A DNA stretch of 64,000 nucleotides from Diphasiastrum complanatum (Eukaryota; Streptophyta; Lycopodiopsida; Lycopodiales; Lycopodiaceae): NCBI GenBank assembly GCA_029204225.1, contig CM055095.1, positions 39,050,141 through 39,114,140 on the forward strand. Reading direction: 5' to 3'. Made by a program: the position numbers and the translations under genes. Positions 58,641-64,000 of this stretch are shown here, piece by piece (the stretch's first letter is position 1; each line of letters starts with the position of its first letter). Under the pieces are notes generated by a model that did no database searches, was not told the DNA's origin, and worked only from the letters and a program-made list of their open reading frames with translations.

Positions 58641-59460
58641 CACGCAGACAAGTATTCTGTATTTTTTATCTTGATTGCTTACTAGCATCGGACTATTACA
58701 TTACATTGTATGTGTATTTTGTTGATCTATATGTCAAGTATCATCCAGTAAGTATGGTCGCCAAGGTCTGGTTGCATGCAGATCATTGCATACATTAGTG
58801 AGCCGATGACGGTTTCTTTATTGGTTTTTGTATTTGGATTGAACTTGAATAGCGCCCTTAGATATAAATCAGATAATTTTTGCTCGCGCGGATTTGAACA
58901 ACTTCGTGGAAGCTGCTATAGAGCAAAGCAAAATCGTTTGGCTAGAAGTTATAGCCAAACTAACCCAGCTAATAGCGTGTCAAACATAGACAACCTATGC
59001 GCGCGCGCGCGCACACACACACACACACACAGAGGTCTTGTTTTTGCTTTTTGGATATTAAGCAGCATGCGTCGTTATTTTTTTTTATGCTTTAACTTTT
59101 TTGGCTTATCTATTTTGCATTCGTTCTTTGCATGAGCAATTCTAATTTTGTGCATTTGCTATTTGGGTATTAAGGAGAAGTTTGCATGTGGAATTTTTGG
59201 ATGCCAAGTGATAATGCATGTTCTATTTCGACCCGTTGACATTTTATTAAACTCCATTGAACGACCTTTTGTATGAAAGTGAGAATGCTCCATGTATGGA
59301 TTCACTATAGAGATATTAATGGCACATGTTTTAGCCTGGCCATGTGGTAGACGCCATTAGACCAGACCACTTAATTTGTAAAGGCTAGTGTTTACGCCTT
59401 CCCTAACATGTATATATATATATATGAATAAATAATCGAGCTTTTTAGCTTTTCCTCTTA
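58641..59460. other. Upstream region of CAF1, no gene; short GC/AC repeat
   Basis: The only clear structure is GCGCGCGC passing into (AC)n at 58999-59030 and a TA run at 59410-59425. No retroelement domain was seen, so this may be genuine flanking DNA of the CAF1 gene. Confidence 0.5.
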
Positions 59461-59478
59461 CTCCATCGCAGAGACAAC

Positions 59479-59485
59479 TATAAAA
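59479..59485 (+). promoter_or_regulatory. TATA box of the CAF1 gene
   Basis: TATAAAA lies in the context 'caactataaaaccc', about 340 bases before the ATG. Transcription would be expected to begin near 59510, giving a 5' leader of about 300 bases. Confidence 0.55.
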
Positions 59486-59820
59486 CCCATCTCCTTTTAT
59501 TATATCCCTTCATCCATCCCAGCAGCAGCATCAAAGGCAGTGACGCCTGATCCTTCGTAGCGCCGGCGATCCCGCCACTACTCCATGCATGCAGATCATT
59601 GCCTTGTGCTTTTGTTTCAGTTGAAAGCTGTTCGATTTCTACTGCTTCCGATACCCACCCCTTACTTCATATCGCCCGCATCTGGAAACAGGAAATACTC
59701 TTCCTGCATCCAAGCTCTCTTTCTACTCCTCCCCAACTGCTTCGAAGTCTTTCTGATCACAATTTTCACAAAGCGCTTTCAATTGATTGCTGCAGTTTGC
59801 TACTACCAGCATCACAGCAC

Positions 59821-60678
59821 ATGACGACGACTATTTCCACCGCAGGAGTCTCTATCCGCATCAGGGAGGTGTGGGCAGATAATCTAGAAGAAGAATTTAA
59901 GCTCATCAGAGGAGTCGTGCACACCCACCCATATATTGCCATGGACACGGAGTTCCCCGGCGTGGTGATCAAACCCAGTGGCGTCTTCCTAAGCAGCTTC
60001 GATTACAACTATCAAACTTTAAAATTAAACGTCGACAAGCTGAAGCTGATCCAGCTAGGGTTGGCTTTCACAGATGCGCACGGCAATCTGCCTACGTGCA
60101 ACACAGGCGAAGGCTGCGTTTGGCAATTTAACTTCCGTGAATTCCATCTCAGGGAAGATCTCCATGCGCCTGACTCAATTGACCTTTTGAAGCAAAGCGG
60201 CATAAATTTCCAGATGAATGAAGATAGGGGTATTGACGCCTCCATCTTTACTTACCTGTTCGCGTCTTCAGGAATTGTTCGTAATCCGAATGTGCATTGG
60301 ATTACTTTCCACGGCGCCCACGACTTTGGCTACCTCTTAAAGATGCTGACTCAACAAAATCTACCTGATTGGCAAGCAGATTTTTTCAGCCTCATGAAGT
60401 TGTTTTTTCCAACTTTTTATGATGTCAAGTATTTGATGAGATTTTGTGACAACCTGTATGGAAGTTTGAATAAGCTAGCTGAGAAGCTGAACGTGGAGAG
60501 AGTTGGATCTTGTCATCAAGCTGGATCTGACAGCCTTCTCACAGCTCGCACATACACGAAGCTGAAGCAAGCATTCTTTCATGGATCTACGGACAAGTAC
60601 GCCTGCGTGCTCTATGGATTGGACTCTTTAGCACCTATGTTGAAGGGTCTGTACACTAAATTTACCCCACACCGGTAA
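59821..60678 (+). CDS. CAF1: CAF1/POP2-like poly(A) ribonuclease (CCR4-associated factor 1), single exon
   Basis: This 285-residue protein is of normal length for plant CAF1. It would shorten mRNA poly(A) tails as a catalytic subunit of the CCR4-NOT complex. The DEDDh exonuclease residues are all visible: Asp42 and Glu44 in MDTEFPGVV, Asp168 in [11 protein letters not shown], and His232 and Asp237 in [14 protein letters not shown]. The sequence before Asp168 is unusual, since most family members have SGYDFGYLLK. The frame is open upstream to 59599, but no ATG occurs before 59821 in it, so 59821 is the start. It is intronless, as many plant CAF1 genes are. It looks intact, with no sign of a frameshift. 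A retrocopy is possible but no poly-A tail or duplicated flanks were seen. Confidence 0.93.
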   Translation: MTTTISTAGVSIRIREVWADNLEEEFKLIRGVVHTHPYIAMDTEFPGVVIKPSGVFLSSFDYNYQTLKLNVDKLKLIQLGLAFTDAHGNLPTCNTGEGCVWQFNFREFHLREDLHAPDSIDLLKQSGINFQMNEDRGIDASIFTYLFASSGIVRNPNVHWITFHGAHDFGYLLKMLTQQNLPDWQADFFSLMKLFFPTFYDVKYLMRFCDNLYGSLNKLAEKLNVERVGSCHQAGSDSLLTARTYTKLKQAFFHGSTDKYACVLYGLDSLAPMLKGLYTKFTPHR

Positions 60679-62484
60679 ATGGAGAACACGGATATCTCAA
60701 GCAAGACAATTCAAAAGATTTATGCTCAGTTAATTCCCTAAATCATAGAGATGTTCGCCATTTTGCGCTCTTCATTTGGTATTGAAAACCCATTCGAATT
60801 CTGATAAACTGTTGAGGCTGTTATGCCGAATTTGTTCTTGGTTTTAAGCAATGAAGATTTTTCTTGATTGGAGTACATGAACCACGCATAAAACATAACT
60901 AATTGTTTAGCTCTTTATCATGAGAGTTTGATTGCAGTTTCGTTATTTATTGCAGACACCAACTAGCATAGTTGTTGGAGGTTTTGATGATCATTGATTA
61001 GACTCTGAGGATGTGCTCAAATACGGATGGATTAGGCAAACACCACAAAAACCAAATGTGTGTCTCTTAAGTACTAACTACTTTGACTTGAAAATTTCAT
61101 AACTTATCCAAATTTCAGAACAGATCATAATAAAATGAGCCAATTCTCAAGTAGCTCATACCTAAGACAATTAGACAATTGGAATATTTTTTAGGTTTTA
61201 TGGCATTCTTCTAGAAGTTCATTGAAAGATGTTAGAGTAGTAGCTCTTTCAAACAATGTATCAAAGGGTCATGGTTAGTAGACTAAAAAATTCTTAGTGT
61301 ACTTGTTGGAATTTTAATTCCACTCTAAATCCATTCTTCATAATTTGTAGCATCTACATAGACTTGCATATTTATATGGCTTCTTGAACACTTTGCAAAA
61401 ATACAAGACATCTTCACTAGTCTACAATTATATATGGGATCTTGAAGATTGGTCCATAAGGTAGTGTTTCGATTATTGAAGTTTGGATAAAGTGTTTTTC
61501 AGGTATGTAGGGGCATGCTGGCCAGCGATTTTCTGTTCTTTGTATGTAGTTTTTGGGGTACATTTCAGGATTTCCAATGCATAGTGTAGTTGTTATCTTA
61601 ACAATACCAAAAAAATCAACAAAGGCAATAATGAAAAATGCTTGGTTTGAAAAAATGAAAAATGAAACTGCAGACATTGTTTTGAATAAGGTTCAAACTT
61701 ACTTGGATGCAAATGTGATACAAGGTGCATGTGATGATTCTAGAATTAGCAGAAATGCTTATTCTACGAACATTTATTAAACGATTGTAGAGTTAATGGT
61801 CACCGTAATCCGTGCAATGATTTCGGACGCTCGCCCCATATAAGCACAAACAATAAGATAAAAAAAATTCATTGTCGATATGATCAAAGCTCGCTTTGGT
61901 AGATTCTTCATAGCTTTGGCCTGCACTGCCTTTACCTAGGCATGTTTTGTATACAAACCAAAGCAATGAGGAATCTACAGAGGAAAATATTGACGAAAAC
62001 TTGTTCGATATCGGTTCAGCATGCATGGTGACAACAGTGGGGGGCACTTCAACTAGGGTGCGCGTTGAATCGATATTTCAGTATGGCCATCCTGATATCG
62101 GTTCAGCGCCCCCCATAGAAGAATCATCATTTCTCAAACCGGTGGCGTGCATCGATTTGCTATTGCAGCGGAAAAAAGACCTCGAAATCACGATGACAAA
62201 ATAGGATCTCAAAATTCTTCTAATATTTTATGGCCTATCCCAGTCAATCACAGCCATACATTTGTCAAGAAATGAATTGAAGTCAAGGACCTTTAAATGT
62301 CAACCAATAAGGCAGAGATACCTGCACCGAAATGTAATTATTGGTCTGTCATTAGCCTTCTGATTAATCATTATCTAGACCCACGAACATTTATTAATGA
62401 TTTGATTTTCAAGATTCCACAAGATTTCAAATTTAATGATCGTCGTCTTACGTGCCTCAAGATTCGCAACATTCACGAAGTCAA
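60679..62484. other. CAF1 downstream region and unassigned DNA with small unrecognised frames
   Basis: Small open frames on + occur at 61553-61780 (KKSTKAIMKNAWFEKMKNET), 61947-62204 (acidic start, NEESTEENIDENLFDIGS) and 62297-62500 (WSVISLLINHYLDPRTFIND). They read like protein but match nothing I know, and could be exons or relics of one gene. No splice model could be supported. Confidence 0.35.
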
Positions 62485-63450
62485 TCATTTCGCACACTCT
62501 GCCAGTGCATGCACAGCTAGTAAGTGTGTTTCACAGAGTTTATGCAAAGCTTCGTGGCGTAGCCGTAGAGATTTGGACTCATTAAGACGTTGCGCGGTGG
62601 CAATCCTTAATGAAGGAACTAAAAACTCTACTAGCATCATAGCATCCTGACCATATACCAATTGGAAGGGTGTTTGATCAGTGCTCCCTTTATATGTTGT
62701 CCTGAATGCCCACATTGCAGCATGCAACTTGTGTTCCCAATCTAATCTGCTAGCTTCAACTATTTTCATGAGCATGCTACACAGGATCTTATTGGATGAT
62801 TATGCTTGCCCATTACCACGAGGATAATAAGGCGTACTGGTTGTGTGGATCACGAAGAATTCCTCCAACAGGAACTTGATGGTCTCGTTGATGAAATGGC
62901 TTCCGCGATCACTGACTAGCTCCATCGGGCATCCGAAGCGCACAATGATATTTTCATAAAGGAACTTGGCAGTGGTCCTAGCATCAGCTACTCTTACTGC
63001 CTTGGCTTCGACCCATTTGGTGAGGTAGTCTGTGGCTACGATTATGTATCGAACCTGGGAACTCCTTGCTGCAGGGTGAATTGGACCAATATAATCCAAT
63101 CCACATTTTTCGAATGATGTTTGGGCTAAGACTGGGTGCAGTAGGTCATAGTTTAATCTCGTTGGTCTCCTTGCCCTTTGTCACACATCGCACTTTTGCA
63201 AGTATTCCTCTGTATATTTATGAAACGTTGGCCACCAACATCCTGATTGCAGGATCTTGTGAACTGTAATGTCAGATGTAAAATGACCCCCACCCATGCC
63301 TTCATGTGAAAGCGAAATGATCTGGGTGGTCTCATGAGGAAGAATACACCGCCGAAGAATTCCATCAAGACCTCTTCGATACAACTGGCCAGCAATCAGC
63401 TGATAAGGTCTAGCCTTCAAAACACTAAATAGGTCAATGTACTTGTTCAA
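62485..63450 (-). mobile_element. Ty3/gypsy integrase fragment
   Basis: The minus strand first gives the H2C2 zinc-binding part (63450-63181: LSHEGMGGGHFTSDITVHKI, with CWWP and KCDV). The core follows at 63099-62800: MDYIGPIHPAARSSQVRYII, VSDRGSHFINETI. After PYYPRGNGQA a stop codon stands where the catalytic Glu is expected. The C-terminal part follows (62775-62485: HAAMWAFRTTYKGSTDQTPF). RT and LTRs are absent. It may belong to the gypsy family at 46-50 kb, which lacks integrase. Confidence 0.9.
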
Positions 63451-64000
63451 TTCCGATTTTTGAATTCACATACTGGATTTGGCCAATTTTTGGATCATTG
63501 GTTCAGCCTAAGTGGTGGCTTATAGATTGCATATCAAATTTTCAGCATTTGCATGTAGATTTGGAATAGTCAATTTTTTGTCATTTTGTCAAAACCCTAA
63601 TTTTGATTGGATCTCTAGATAGTGAGGTTGCTGGGCTTCATTTGAGTGTGTTTCAATCTTAGAAAGTGGCAAAAGTCATTAGATTGAGGATAGATCATAG
63701 GTTGATGAAGATTCCGTGATTCTATGTGTTGATTTGCTTGGATAAGTGCTCGGAGAAAATTTGTGAGATAGTTTCAAATCTTGGTGATTTCGTTTGAAAG
63801 CATTTGTTGTTGTTCAAAGGAGTGCTTTGTGCATTGAAACAAGTTGAAAGAGAAGATCAGGTCATTGCTACATAGCAACCTCAATTGGAGTCATGTTGGA
63901 AGCCAATGATAGGCTCACCTCAAGTAAGTATTCACTGTGGAAAGTGAGGATGGAGTCACTTCTTGAGATGAATGATGTTTTGGATATTGTTGTAGGTTTG
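63451..64000 (+). mobile_element. Copia leader and gag start, continuing beyond the window
   Basis: From about 63780 the sequence matches the leader and gag of the element at 3024-4190 (GGAGTGCTTTGTGCATTG; then MLEANDRLTSSKYSLWKVRM). The first ATG of that relative has become ATA near 63873. The next in-frame ATG is at 63893. The gag frame is open to the end of the window (EMNDVLDIVVGL). Confidence 0.82.

Noticed and set aside
59599-59820. N-terminal extension of CAF1
   Set aside because: The frame is open but contains no ATG before 59821, and family proteins begin near this point. It is 5' leader.

Overview
This is a nuclear window from a land plant. The evidence is an intron-rich diterpene synthase gene with both a class II (DVDD) and a class I (DDLFD) site, a plant-type CAF1 deadenylase, decayed CCCTAAA-type telomere repeats, and abundant LTR retrotransposons primed by initiator tRNA-Met. 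Bifunctional copalyl diphosphate/kaurene-type synthases are typical of bryophytes, lycophytes and gymnosperms. A seed-free plant with a repeat-rich genome is therefore my best guess, but the species cannot be named from this sequence.

Only two host-type genes stand out. (1) A diterpene synthase runs on + from 12574 to 17062. I could thread twelve exons in phase (662 codons, no stop), from a likely plastid transit peptide to just past the class I DDxxD motif. The gene stops there: five bases into intron 12 it meets a truncated Ty1/copia LTR, and no later exon was found. (2) A complete single-exon CAF1/POP2-like mRNA deadenylase lies at 59821-60678 (+), with a TATA box upstream.

Almost everything else is mobile or repetitive DNA. 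Copia pieces lie at 1-1070 (-), 3024-4190 (+), 6873-10408 (+), 17068-22612 (+, longest frame 1046 aa), 24419-28860 (-, two LTRs but integrase and RT deleted), 36147-37362 (+, LTR-less copy of the 17-22 kb family), 37680-39250 (-), 39832-42650 (-, carrying a solo LTR), 51937-53646 and 54467-56640 (+, duplicated), and 63780-64000 (+). Gypsy pieces lie at 10409-10990 (-), 46385-50210 (-) and 62485-63450 (-). Two minus-strand clusters of uncharacterised, disordered and coiled-coil frames lie at 29808-32404 and 43392-46370. Simple repeats, minisatellites and a degenerate telomeric array fill other gaps.

The most unusual content is three decayed copies of a DNA N4/N6-methyltransferase-like gene (1563-2205 +, 5641-6735 -, 28868-29586 -). 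Two are clearly the same family. The best preserved has a motif IV-like site before a motif I-like AdoMet loop, which is the beta-class order, plus an intron and an acidic tail. Such genes are rare in plants. Here they appear as a dispersed, eroding family among retrotransposons.
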